From Lactarius indigo (Eukaryota; Basidiomycota; Agaricomycetes; Russulales; Russulaceae): a stretch of 64,000 bases of DNA. The notes beneath the pieces are model-generated. The model was not told the DNA's origin, ran no database searches, and was given only the letters and a program-made list of their open reading frames with translations. The first letter of the stretch is position 1. The number at the start of each line of letters is the position of its first letter. The stretch lies in the NCBI GenBank assembly GCA_025766275.1, contig JAFKAC010000001.1, positions 3,944,658 through 4,008,657 on the forward strand. Reading direction: 5' to 3'. A program made the position numbers and the translations under genes. Positions 11,742 through 21,917 of the stretch are shown piece by piece.

Positions 11742-11761
11742 ACCCATCGGCCTGGGTGAGG
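11723..11761 (+). promoter_or_regulatory. Programmed -1 ribosomal frameshift signal between gag and pol
   Basis: The heptamer G GGT TTT (11723-11729) has the X XXY YYZ phase in the gag frame. After a 7-nt spacer comes a hairpin: CCT (11737-11739) and ACCCA (11742-11746) pair with TGGGT (11753-11757) and AGG (11759-11761), with a 6-nt loop. Gag TGA lies ten nt after the heptamer. A -1 slip enters the pol frame exactly, so Gag-Pol is likely made by frameshifting. Confidence 0.8.
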
Positions 11762-14700
11762 GCAGTTAATTGTAACAGTGTAATCATGACTCGCTATCGT
11801 TCTATGAGAGTTCCAGTATCGATTTGCACCAGTTATGCAATGGCCGACATACGAGCATTAGTCGACTCGGGAGCAACTCATTGCTTCATAAAACCCTCCT
11901 TTGCAAAAAGGATGGGACTTGGGACAAAACTACTCGATGTCCCGAAGAAAATATGGAACATTGATAATACGGAGAATAAATCGGGACGTATCACTCACTA
12001 CACCGACGTCGACGTCCAGACTAAAGGAATTCACAAGGAAATAAGATTCCTTGTTACAGATATCGGTAATGAAGACATCGTGTTAGGGTACCCTTGGCTC
12101 GCCATTTATGACCCACATATCAAATGGTCGCAAGCCGCCATCCACGAAGACATGCTTCCCATCATTATTCACTCAATCAACCTCTATCCCAAAACAACAA
12201 TTGCGGCAACTACTCTTCAAAACGACGATTATGAAGTTGTACACTCTTGTGTTATCACCGACGAACAACGACAACAGTTCGAAGAAGGATGCCGAATTAG
12301 AGCCACCGCTACCGACCTCGCTATTGCTGCTCAACAATATACCACTAAAGCTGAGTTACCCCCCGAGTACCGCGAATTTGAACGCCTCTTCAGCGAAGAA
12401 GCATCGGACAGGTTTCCACCCAGCAGGCCCTGGGATCATGCCATTGAATTCAAACCAGGGACAGCTGACGCCATTGATTGCAAAATATACCCTATGACTC
12501 AGGAAGAAGACAAGAAACTACGCGAATGGATCGACGAACAGCTGAAAAAGGGGTACATACGACCCTCTAAGTCTCCATATGCGTCGTCCTTCTTTTTTAT
12601 CAAAAAGAAGGATGGTAAGTTGCGACCTGTCCAGGATTACCGGAAAATCAACGCGGTCACTATTCGCAACCAGTACCCACTCCCTCTCATTTCCGACCTC
12701 ATTACCGATCTCAGCAATGCCCACATCTACACCAAGCTCGATGTAAGATGGGGATACAACAACATACGCATCAAAGAGGGAGACGAGGAGAAAGCGGCGT
12801 TCAAAACACGATACGGATTATTCGAACCTACGGTGATGTTCTTCGGCTTGACCAACTCCCCAGCGACGTTCCAGACTATGATGAACTTCATCTTCAGGGA
12901 CGTCATCGCAAAACATGAAAGGCGCGGCACAACTATTCGCGTTTACATGGACGACATCGGTATTGCTACAGGACTTAATCACTCCTTACCAGATCACATC
13001 GACGCAGTCAAAGACGTTCTCCGCGTATCCGCAGAGCATGACTTATATTACAAACTCGAGAAATGCCTCTTCCACTCCCCACGTATGGATTACCTGGGGG
13101 TAATCCTTGAAAAGGGGGTGACACGCATGGACCCTGTCAAAATTTCGGGCATTAAAGACTGGCCAACACCAACCAAAGTTAAGGACGTCCGCTCTTTCCT
13201 TGGATTTTGCAATTTTTATCGACCCTTTATACGAGGATTTGCAACCAAGGCACGACCACTTAACAAACTTACGCGCAAAGATACCGAATGGCACTGGGGG
13301 AACGAAGAAGAAAAGGTGTTCCAGGACCTCAAAACCCTCGTCACCAGTGAACCCGTCCTAGCACACCCAGACCTTACACAGCAATTCGAACTAGAAGTCG
13401 ACGCGTCCGGCTTCGCCACGGGTGCAGTCCTCCTTCAACGAAAAGCAGATGGCAAACGACACCCCATCGGGTATTACTCGTCCACCCTCAATGAAGCCGA
13501 ACGAAATTATGACATCTACGACCTCGAACTCCTCGCAATTGTCAAAGCCTTTCGCCATTGGAGACCCCTCTTAGCGGGCTCCCCTCACAAGATCAAAGTG
13601 TTTTCCGACCATCTAAATCTGCAATATTGGAAATCACCACAAAAAATTAGTAGACGCGTGGCCAGGGAAGTACTCGAACTCTCGGAATACGACTTTGAGA
13701 TTCATCACATTAAGGGAACTTCCAATGGACGCGCTGACGCACTATCGCGGAGGCCAGATTACGACCAAGGAGAGAACGATAATGAAGGGATCACAGTGTT
13801 ACCCGAAAGCGTCTTTGCACGTGCCACCACACTAGAAGAACCGCAACACCTTCATTGGAGACCCGAGATCCTGCCTGTGGAAATGACACCAGAACACCCC
13901 ATCTACGAACAGGATATAGCTAAGTTGAAACCCTGGATCGACGCTCACAAACTAAAAGACATCGAAGGGACATGGTACAAAGACGGACACCGAGTAGTCA
14001 CGGGCGGCATCCACGACAAGCGTACCATCATCGCCACTCATCACGACTCCCCCGTCTATGGTCACCCTGGTATCAAACGTACTCTCCAACTCACTGAACG
14101 ACATTACTGGTGGCCGCAAATGAAGAACGACGTAATGGACTATGTCAAAGGTTGTGCGGAATGCCAGCGGCACAAAGTCAACCTCCGACCAATCAGAGCA
14201 CCCCTACAACCTATTTATCCTAAACCGGAAGCACTACCATTTGAGACCATCGCAGTGGACTTTATTACCAAACTCCCTGTCTCCCGCGGTTATGACTCTA
14301 TTCTCACGGTGACAGATCATGACTGCACTAAAGCCGCTATCTTCATCCCTTGTAATGAAGAAATAACGGCTGAAGGGACGGCTGCCCTGTACGTTTCTCA
14401 CGTTTTCCCACGATTCGGACTCCCCTCGCGCGTTATCAGTGACCGAGATCCCCGTTTTGCATCAAAATTCATGTGGGAGATATGTAAAATCCTTGGCATC
14501 AGCCAAAATATCTCAACCGCTTATCATCCCAGAACCGACGGCCAATCAGAGCGCACAAATCAGTGGCTGGAACAATATCTCCGCTTCTGGGTCAATGAAC
14601 GACAAGACGATTGGGTCCGTTATCTGCCTATGGCGGAATTCACGCATAACAATTGGCCTAATGAGACCACACAGGAGTCTCCTTTCTTTCTCTTGTCCGG

Positions 14701-15352
14701 GTTCAATCCTCGCGCTGATTGGACCGATAGGCCGTCCCCTATCCCACAAGTATCTCTGAGACTAGACCAATTCAAGCAAGCGCGACAACGCGCTTTCTCT
14801 TGCATGCTCCGGGCGCAAAAGTCATGGGTCAAGCACAAAGATACGCCTAGATTCAAGGAAGGAGACCTCGTGTGGCTTGAAGGACGCCACTTACGCACTC
14901 ATCAACCAACTGCAAAACTAGCCGCAAAACACCATGGACCATTTAAGGTCATCCAGGTGATGTCCCCAGTCAACTATCGCCTGGAACTTCCCACGCAGTG
15001 GAGCATCCATGACGTGTTCCACATAGATCTTCTCACACCTTATCGCGAGACACCCACGCACGGACCAAACTATCAGCGCCCACCACCTGATTTGGTCGAT
15101 AACGAAGAAGAATACGAAGTCGAGAAGATTCTAGACTCTCGGCGATTCGGCAGAAGACGTCGGCTCCAGTACCTTGTCAAATGGAAGGGATATCCGGACT
15201 CCGACAATCAATGGATAGATAAGGATGACGTGTTTGCCAATGAAGCCGTTCGGGATTTCAAAAATTCCAACCCCGACAGGGAAACGCATATAAGGAGGAC
15301 TCTCTGTCGTGATAAGTCCCCATCTCCCATTCACCCCATGTCCTCTACTTGA
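11729..15352 (+). CDS. pol: Pol polyprotein: protease, RT, RNase H, integrase, chromodomain
   Basis: Read in the -1 frame after the slippery site to TGA 15350. Protease has VDSGATHCFI (about 11860-11890). Reverse transcriptase begins near KLRPVQDYRKIN (about 12620) and holds the catalytic YMDD at 12945. RNase H starts LEVDASGFATGAVL (about 13390). Integrase has the zinc-binding HHCC region (HDSPVYGHPG to CAECQRH, 14040-14170) and the DDE residues in VDFITK, SDRDPRF and DGQSERTNQ. The C-terminus is a chromodomain (YEVEKILDSRR to YLVKWKGYPDSDNQWI, about 15110-15220), which in relatives directs integration to marked chromatin. No internal stop or frameshift was seen, so the enzyme set looks intact. 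Confidence 0.93.
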   Translation, partial: SGRLNPSAWVRAVNCNSVIMTRYRSMRVPVSICTSYAMADIRALVDSGATHCFIKPSFAKRMGLGTKLLDVPKKIWNIDNTENKSGRITHYTDVDVQTKGIHKEIRFLVTDIGNEDIVLGYPWLAIYDPHIKWSQAAIHEDMLPIIIHSINLYPKTTIAATTLQNDDYEVVHSCVITDEQRQQFEEGCRIRATATDLAIAAQQYTTKAELPPEYREFERLFSEEASDRFPPSRPWDHAIEFKPGTADAIDCKIYPMTQEEDKKLREWIDEQLKKGYIRPSKSPYASSFFFIKKKDGKLRPVQDYRKINAVTIRNQYPLPLISDLITDLSNAHIYTKLDVRWGYNNIRIKEGDEEKAAFKTRYGLFEPTVMFFGLTNSPATFQTMMNFIFRDVIAKHERRGTTIRVYMDDIGIATGLNHSLPDHIDAVKDVLRVSAEHDLYYKLEKCLFHSPRMDYLGVILEKGVTRMDPVKISGIKDWPTPTKVKDVRSFLGFCNFYRPFIRGFATKARPLNKLTRKDTEWHWGNEEEKVFQDLKTLVTSEPVLAHPDLTQQFELEVDASGFATGAVLLQRKADGKRHPIGYYSSTLNEAERNYDIYDLELLAIVKAFRHWRPLLAGSPHKIKVFSDHLNLQYWKSPQKISRRVAREVLELSEYDFEIHHIKGTSNGRADALSRRPDYDQGENDNEGITVLPESVFARATTLEEPQHLHWRPEILPVEMTPEHPIYEQDIAKLKPWIDAHKLKDIEGTWYKDGHRVVTGGIHDKRTIIATHHDSPVYGHPGIKRTLQLTERHYWWPQMKNDVMDYVKGCAECQRHKVNLRPIRAPLQPIYPKPEALPFETIAVDFITKLPVSRGYDSILTVTDHDCTKAAIFIPCNEEITAEGTAALYVSHVFPRFGLPSRVISDRDPRFASKFMWEICKILGISQNISTAYHPRTDGQSERTNQWLEQYLRFWVNERQDDWVRYLPMAEFTHNNWPNETTQESPFFLLSGFNPRADWTDRPSPIPQVSLRLDQFKQARQRAFSCMLRAQKSWVKHKDTPRFKEGDLVWLEGRHLRTHQPTAKLAAKHHGPFKVIQVMSPVNYRLELPTQWSIHDVFHIDLLTPYRETPTHGPNYQRPPPDLVDNEEEYEVEKILDSRRFGRRRRLQYLVKWKGYPDSDNQWIDKDDVFANEAVRDFKNSNPDRETHIRRTLCRDKSPSPIHPMSST

Positions 15353-15472
15353 CGCAATGACCAGCTCGCACTCCTCTCTACCCTCGTCAATGACTCCTCT
15401 GCCACACTCGTCAACCCCGACTCCACCAACAACACCGCAACCGCTGGAGCTACAGATGGAAGCCGTACCTCC

Positions 15473-16510
15473 ATGCAGCATGAGGAAGACGGCCCTATCA
15501 CTAGCGAAGAACTGCACCAGACATTGCAACGATTCCCTGTGCCCATACAGGGAACTCTCGACGACGATCCAGCAGCAACTCAACCAGCACCTCCGCCAAT
15601 GTACGCCCTCACAAACCCCAACACCGGTGAGCCCGAAGTCTTCCTCACGGAAGACGAACTCTTTCGGCTTCAAGCAGCTGTCCCACGCGGTGCAACCACC
15701 CGACGCCATGAAGAAGTACGAACAAGAATGGAAGGAGACGGCGGCGCGGTGGCAGCGGGAGCAACTGCATATCGCCGCCTGCCGACGACAAATGATGAAA
15801 GAGCGGAGGGAGTACTGGACGAAGATGAGGATGAAGACGAGCTTGGAGACCATTACCCCATCAGGCATGCATTCCTTAACCATGAATTCTACGCTGAAGA
15901 TCCAGCCGCCACTCCCTACCTCATCGATGCAGCGGGGGGGCCTTTACACCGAGGACGAGTCGCCGTGGCACAAGTGGCTCGTTATACACCAATGGGAGAA
16001 CGAGACCCAGCAACCAGGGTTGTCGTCCCTGAAGGGTTCCGGGTCAATAGAGGACCCGATTACATTCCGTTCCCGATCAAACTCCCCAACGGACCAACGA
16101 TACAAGCATCCCACGTACAGGTTATCCGAGGAGGAGACCCCTTCGTACTCGGATTAGCTCCGGGGTCAGGTTTCCTTTATGGTAAACCCCTCTATGCCAC
16201 TCCGCATCTCCTGAAGAACAACCGCGCCTTTATACCCCACGAGGAGTATTTCATGCTCTGCGACCGACACCCCACAGACCTACTACTAATGCGCATTGGA
16301 GATGTTACTCTCACTCAGGAACTGCGCTGATTCCGGCAGTTCGCCTTCGCCGAAGAACAACTGGAGAAGCAGATAAGGCAGCTGAATCTGGAAAGGGAGA
16401 TGGTGGTTCAGGACAAAAAGGACAGTCTTTATCGTCTCGAATGGGCTAACATATTGGAACGCATGGAGGATGAAGCAGAACAAATGAGAAAGGAATCGCA
16501 GGCAGATTAG
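15473..16510 (+). CDS. Extra ORF behind pol (ORF3), interrupted by one TGA
   Basis: The pol frame stays open after its TGA at 15350: from 15353 to 16327 there is no stop, and the first ATG is at 15473. After TGA 16328-16330 the same frame continues for 59 codons to TAG 16508. The first part has a Pro-rich then acidic region, followed by a compact domain (GPDYIPFPIKLPNG, NRAFIPHEEYFMLCDRH). The tail is strongly predicted coiled coil by composition (EEQLEKQIRQLNLERE). A second frame (15309-16157) is also open and between about 15690 and 15850 looks the more protein-like of the two. No signal peptide or membrane segment, so not an envelope gene. I do not recognise the family. Confidence 0.6.
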
Positions 16511-16529
16511 TGAGGTGGGCCTCACTCCT

Positions 16530-16543
16530 AAAAAAGGGGGTGA
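16530..16543 (+). other. Polypurine tract of the chromovirus
   Basis: An A-run followed by GGGGG and TGA immediately precedes the 3' LTR. It is the expected position and composition for plus-strand priming. Confidence 0.8.
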
Positions 16544-17045
16544 TGTTACGGTACAGACTCAAGGACTCAATGACTCATGACCGGTTATGACTACGGTCCG
16601 GTATCAGTATTAGTCATGGACTCTTACATTGCATCAGTCAGCACGGTAGTTCACATGTGATTGTGGCTTGTGTATGACTTGTTCCTAGGATAGCTGTACT
16701 AGGGTTCGAGCTAGTTACGCTATTGGTTACTTACTGTTCTAGCGGCGCTTTAAAGCCCACGCGTATTTGTATAAGTAGTCGACTCAGAAGACCAAGAGTC
16801 CCCATCTTGGTCTTCTTCAAATCCACCACTTGCTTCGTCTGCTGCTTACCTTAGTCTCCGACTAAGCGTGCTTCCACTTCGGTTCACCAAGGAACCGTCT
16901 TCTTCATCTTCAGGTGCAGCGTGTGCCAGTGTGCCCCTGTTCACCTTGCGTTGGGTTGACGCATGGTCCCCATTCGCCTAAATTCCGCTAAGTCGATTAC
17001 GCCTTTCTCAAGTCCAAGTCGGACCAACGCCGGTGGAGCGTAACA
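16544..17045 (+). repeat. 3' LTR of the chromovirus
   Basis: 502 bp, the same boundaries as the 5' LTR and only one difference seen by eye. It is followed directly by the second CTCAA target copy. Confidence 0.95.
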
Positions 17046-17449
17046 CTCAATGCTTGAAACCTTTATTCGGAGCCATGGTCATGAATGTATTTTTCTGCCT
17101 AAATTTCACTGTGAACTGAATCCAATCGAAATGGTGAGTGTTCCCTCAGTATATATTGCAGTAAATGGACTTGGATCATGATCTTATTTAGTATTGGGGC
17201 TGGTGCAAGTATCGCTATCGTGAACTCGAGAAAAAGAATTTCCAAGTTGCCAAGGATGGTGTCAGGCAGTATCTCGAAGCATGTCCCACTGATGTCATCC
17301 GCCGTTTTATCAATCGCTCTTGGCGATTCATGAGTGCATATCGACTTGGATTAACTGGAAAGGCTGCTGCATGGGCTGTTTGCAAACAAAGGCAGCACCA
17401 CCAAGTCTCTGAGAGGGCAATGATGTCGATTGAGGCTGTCCTTAATTAA
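17046..17449 (+). pseudogene. Transposase, 3' part with catalytic Glu
   Basis: After the duplicated CTCAA (17046-17050) the transposase frame continues as MLETFIRSHGHECIFLPKFH and reaches CELNPIEM, which supplies the catalytic Glu (codon 17128). A canonical intron lies at 17134-17191, and the last exon (17192-17449) begins YWGWCKYRYREL and ends at TAA 17447. The conserved tail NRSWRFMSAYRLGLTGKAA is intact. It is separated from its 5' half by the retrotransposon, so no functional protein is expected from this copy. Confidence 0.85.
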
Positions 17450-17649
17450 TTCTTTGTTCTGTTTGTTCTGTAGACCCAAAATATGTGACTTTTGTTGACT
17501 TTCATTCCCTCAAATTCCCTCAAAAATTTGGCGTCACAAAAAAACCACACAAGTAACTTAAGAACCACGTTTTTGGACTATTTCAGCCCGTCCGAGTTCA
17601 GATCTGACATTAGTTTTCTCTAGAAAAATCTGGTTGCTGAGATAACCAG

Positions 17650-17676
17650 TTTGATGACTTTGCTTGTCCGCAACTG
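17650..17676 (-). repeat. Right terminal inverted repeat of the DNA transposon
   Basis: 27 bp ending GCTTGTCCGCAACTG, followed by TA at 17677-17678. Exact inverse of the left repeat. Together they fix the element boundaries to the base. Confidence 0.95.
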
Positions 17677-17678
17677 TA

Positions 17679-19190
17679 GTCCCATATACACCAAGCTGTT
17701 TTACAAACAAACCGTCCTCCCCAACGCATCACGAGCGTGCCACCATCGTCTGCTCCCACCCAGGCACCGAAACCGACAGTCGCTTTCGTTGGTTCGGCCG
17801 CACAGTCCTATCGTCCAGCGCCAGCGCCGGCACGCTGGCGGATGCACATACTACTGGCTGGTACGTTCCCAGCCTTTCCGATGACGTGGGTCCCGATGCA
17901 TGCACGTTCCACGACAAGCCATCGAGATCCGTAAACTCCGTTTTTACGCCCACGAACGATCGGCGAAGTAGTGCCCATTGAGCCTATGAGGGGGGGGGGG
18001 ATAGCGTCAGTCAGGTAATAGGGGTGGTTGTGCATGGGTGGGTGGCCCACTGGTGTAGTGACGAGCGCCGCCTGGTCCTCGCGATGCTCTGCAGCTTCGT
18101 TTGCGCGTAGACGCGCCGCGCGCGCACGCGCACGCGGTGTTGTCAAGTCGTGCTGGATGGGCAGAGACCGGCACGTTGGTGTTGACGCGGAACTCGGAAT
18201 GTATCCTGGCGCGTGTGTCCGCGGCGCTCTCGGGGTCGACGCTGACATCATCAGTGCGAGTGTGGATGGTGCGAAGGATGTACAGGCGATGTCCGGCGAC
18301 ATTCTACTAGACCAGAATAGTGATGACGAATGATCAGGAGGAAGGATAGGAGAGTGGCAGGTGGATTTTTATATAACAGGGTAAGTTGGTAATTTTATTT
18401 CGTTGTGGTTATTTGTTCGGGAAATGAATGTTGTGGCTCTCTGTGGCGGAGCAGGACGTGCAAGTAGCGTGAGTGTAGCGTGTGTGATAGAAAATTTGGC
18501 GCCAGGCGAGAAGATCGACTCGAACGACGCGGGCCCTTGTTCTCTGTATTCGAACATCGCAGTGCCGCCTGGGAAAGCCAGAATTTCAACCCGGGGCTAT
18601 TCCATGCATTCCAACCCACCTCGTGAGAAAGACTGTGCAATAAAGACAAACAGGATAGCTATCAAAGCCCGAGTTGCAAAGGTGAAGTAAGATGGAGGAA
18701 GGACCGGCGAAGCGTTGATTCGCACGAACAATGAGAGGCACAGACCGTACCCATGCGTCGGGCCCACGACGAGAGATATCAAATCAAATCCGTTCGCTTC
18801 AGCGTCATGATGCAACAGGCGACCGATAACAGTTCGTTCCAAGCCCCCACGAAGTATGATATATGACTCCGCGCACAGACACGCACAGCAGAGCGACGGA
18901 CACCAATCTAGAATCACTTGCGAGCAAAGCCCCAGATCTGATAAGCGCTTGAAACAGCCCGAGAGGTCCACCGAGCCGAGACTCATCTTTCGCGAGCGGA
19001 ACACCGCTTGTCCCAGCGATGGACTGGCTAAATGGCGCTCTGAAAAGTCGATAATTTGAAATTTGATTGTATGCCGCTGGAATGACCCCACGCGGATCAT
19101 ACAGTTTTCCCGGCCGAACTCAATTCTCAGCATAACATCACGACCCAACTCGAGCGTCGTACGTCGCTGCACGTGGACCAGCCGTAGTTG
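17679..19190. other. Region with no resolved gene between the transposon and the F-BAR/RhoGAP cluster
   Basis: Open frames run on both strands. On the minus strand an exon-like segment ends near 17729 (reads VGVKTEFTDLDGLSWNVHAS) and starts after a CATAG acceptor near 17981; upstream sequence to 18302 is open in more than one frame. On the plus strand 17664-17981 is also open. I cannot choose between them, and no domain is recognised. A 217-codon minus ORF at 18597-19250 runs into the repeated 3' flank of the cluster and is probably chance. Confidence 0.3.
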
Positions 19191-19271
19191 ATTGACAGGT
19201 ATTTGCGAAATACGAATGTGCCAATGAAACCGCGGCGTCCAAAAATACAAGACAAAGGATAAATGTACATT

Positions 19272-21917
19272 TCATGGGGAGAATCCCCCAATTCTCGTCC
19301 GTAAGCTCGTAGCAGACGAGAGGGGAAATTCAGAGGTACTAGATAGCACGCTCTCAGGTGGGCTTCGCGGCATCGTCACCACGTCTGGTTGTGGGGGCAG
19401 TTGCGACTGACGTAACCGCCACGCAGCGACAGAAGTCGGCGGCGGAACGGATACAACCTCTTGCGCAGTCGTCTCTACTCCTTCCGCAAGGCTTTGTGGG
19501 TTCGGAAGTCCCAATAAAGGGCCTAGCAAGGGGGTCGGTGAAGGTGTGAGGCGAGTCCCCATAGTAGGATCTGGAGGTAACGAGGACAGAGAGGATCGGG
19601 TAAATGTGGGTGTGCCACCAAAAAGCACTGGACGATGTTGGGAAACAGAGTCGACGGTTTGTGGAAACTCGGGACTCAAAAACAATGAGCCGTAAGTGTG
19701 GGTAGGCGTTGCCTCTATCACATCAGATGAGGGAACAGGGGAGGGCAGAGAAGGGCGCTCATCAAACAGGATATGAGCATTTTTAATGAGATCCGCCATA
19801 ACCAGTGTCTCTGAGGGAATTAGTTGGAAAATATTACAACAGCTAGTCGCGACGTGCCTTCACGTGAACACCGTCTTGCAAGATTTGATTCCCTCGAAGG
19901 ACAGTATAGCAAAACTGAGCAGCCAGCGCCTCCACGGCCATTGCATTCTCGTCTGAATGAGAGGAAACACGCAAAAGATGCCGCAAGAGAGCTTCTAGAG
20001 ATGCCCCATGAACTGGATGTAGTTCACGGATCTTCGATCGCAGCTCGGAGAAATTGTTTTTGATATATCTGGCTATATGTGACGTCAGTGTGGACGTGGA
20101 TGAAATGTGCGAGAGTATCAAGACCATTTACCTCTATTCTCTCCGTAGTTTCTATACTCTTGCAAAGAGAGCATAAACAGTGGCTCTGGAAGATCTAAAA
20201 GATAGAGCTAGACAATGGACCAGAAATGAATTTAAGGGATTGACGTGTTTCCGATGGCTGACCGTGAGAAGCACCGCAATAGAATGGATGTTGTCTGTAG
20301 AGCTGAACGAAAACGCGTTTTCACTTTCGAACCTCCGCCGCAACTGAACGCGAATTTACGTCAGCTAGTAGTAGCTTGGTCATGGGAGTGGATTCCACTG
20401 GCCTCTAGTACCTCTGCGTCGTGTATTGAACCAACCTGCGACGCTGAACACAGATGCAAATATCATACGCCTCGATCAGCTTACCGAATATATCTTGTTA
20501 GTATACAGGCCCCTCTTCTCGACTTCTTCGATGCACATTCTCATCACTTTCGGAACATTATCTTCATTTGTCTCAACGTCTACCAAGGGGACACCGAAAA
20601 TCAAGTTTGAGTATTCCCGGGGACGATAGTTGCGGTAGAGAGTCGATGGAGGAATAGAGAAGGAAAGGGCGCGACGGAAAGATCCTCTCAGATCGGACAT
20701 ATCTGTTCCGGTTAAGGATTTCTCGACTTCTGCTCTAGTACTCGTTTCCAATTCGTCATAATTTGCACGTGTAGCGCTGCGTGCTGCGTCAAATTTCTGA
20801 AGATTCCCGGAGGTTTAATAGCACTGACACCATACCGTCCATATATTTGACAAGAACGTCCTTGACGATTGGTGTGAAAACGAATTCTTCAAGACACTGC
20901 ATTGGTAACGTTTGGTATAGCATCGATCAATGTCGTAGCAGAGGATACCACTCACGTTATATCCATCCCTCAGATTCTCGACCCTCTTCAATCGAAAGCC
21001 ATTGAGTCGGGCAACGTTCCACCTGCAGGTATCGTCGGACACTGATTCAGAGAGCAAGCTCAGTAAACGTGGAACCTATATGTGGTATTGGATGCACCTT
21101 CAGACTTGGCAGGCTCGGGTCTCCGCAAGTCTTCTCGACGACCACGGAATAGCGTCGAGACCTTGTCTCCAAACCTTTTGTTTGGGACATCCTCAGGACG
21201 TTGCGAAACATCAGTAGAGTCAGGATATTGCCGATGGTGATATTTCTTGATGTATGCCTGCTGGAGCTTCGCGATTTTGTTCTCTGCAAGATCGGCATAC
21301 TTCGCGGCAGATCCCTTGAGATCTTCCTCAATTCGCTTTCTTGTCCCATCGTTCGATTCCTTCGGTATCGTCCTATTATTAGAACAAGGAATCCTGCGGA
21401 GATGTTCCTGGCTCGCCTTCAGATGTACAAGAGGTTTAATGACGTCGTTATCCAAAATATCTACAAATGCTTGCTGGGAATCGGCCTCTGTAACAGCTGT
21501 GTGCTCCAGACCACAGTTTAGGATGTGCAAATTCGTACCTCTTTCTAGATTATCTCTCACTTTATCCCATGCTACTCTCGTTGTGGTTGGTTCGGCACGT
21601 GGGTCGAATGAGGCATCAACGGCTTTTGTCTTTTGATGTAGTTCCCTCAAAGAATCGATACTTCAAGAGAAGAAATCAGCTCAGGTGTGTGACAGGTTCA
21701 ATTTTGATGACCGACTAAGTTGTTTCGATCATTCGCCTGACAATCGAACGGTTAGTAAGACGTGTAAGACTCAAACAAGATTGGCGGACCTTTCTTGGAA
21801 GAAAGCCAAATAACGATCTGCAATGATTTCGAGTTGTGTATCGAATTGGGCGAGCAGACTGTTGGAGTAGCTCTCCAAAAGTACTCTGGACTGAGGTTCT
21901 ACGGATAGGAAAGACAT
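19272..21917 (-). CDS. F-BAR/RhoGAP protein, tandem copy A (Rgd1-like)
   Basis: Same 13-exon design as copy B, from ATG 21917 (MSFLSVEPQ) to the stop at 19272; every exon I traced stays open. The N-terminal F-BAR (LLAQFDTQLEIIADRYLAFF, DNDVIKPLVHLK, TRKRIEEDLKGSAAKYADL) would bind curved membrane. The RhoGAP domain (NLIFGVPLVDVETNEDN, LRRRFESENAFSFSS, YLLDLPEPLF, LRVSSHSDENAMAVEALA) would act on a Rho GTPase. The residue after the family GIY position is Ser (NKIYS) where the arginine finger is expected. Three introns have GC donors (21416, 20402, 19857); the first, GCGAGC, is a poor match and may impair splicing. The C-terminal tail is Ser/Pro-rich. Confidence 0.7.

Larger units (their letters stand above)
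9261..17045 (+). mobile_element. Ty3/Gypsy chromovirus (Tf1/sushi-like), young insertion
   Basis: A complete LTR retrotransposon of 7,785 bp with 502-bp LTRs bounded by TGTTACG...CGTAACA and a 5-bp target duplication CTCAA (9256-9260 and 17046-17050). Order is LTR, self-complementary primer site, gag, -1 frameshift, pol (protease, reverse transcriptase, RNase H, integrase, chromodomain), an extra ORF, polypurine tract, LTR. Integrase after reverse transcriptase and the C-terminal chromodomain place it among chromoviruses. The near identity of the LTRs and the open gag and pol frames imply a recent, possibly still competent, element. It landed inside a DNA transposon. Confidence 0.95.
6820..17676 (+). 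mobile_element. DNA transposon with TA target and long-spacer DDE transposase, split by a retrotransposon
   Basis: The element is bounded by 27-bp perfect terminal inverted repeats and flanked on both sides by TA (6818-6819 and 17677-17678), the Tc1/mariner-type target duplication. Removing the nested 7,785-bp retrotransposon and one 5-bp target duplication leaves about 3,067 bp. Inside is one transposase gene on the plus strand, with an AT-hook N-terminus and a DDE catalytic core whose spacings (D-100-D-132-E) are far longer than ordinary Tc1/mariner. The copy is dead: it has an in-frame TGA at 7991 as well as the insertion. I recognise the family as abundant in basidiomycetes but cannot name it with certainty. 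Confidence 0.85.

Noticed and set aside
15353..16510. Envelope-like gene in the chromovirus
   Set aside because: The extra ORF has no signal peptide, transmembrane segment or fusion-like region, only acidic, globular and coiled-coil parts.
18597..19250. 217-codon minus-strand ORF downstream of F-BAR copy A
   Set aside because: Not shared with the other copies, no recognisable motif, and its start lies in the repeated 3' flank of the cluster.
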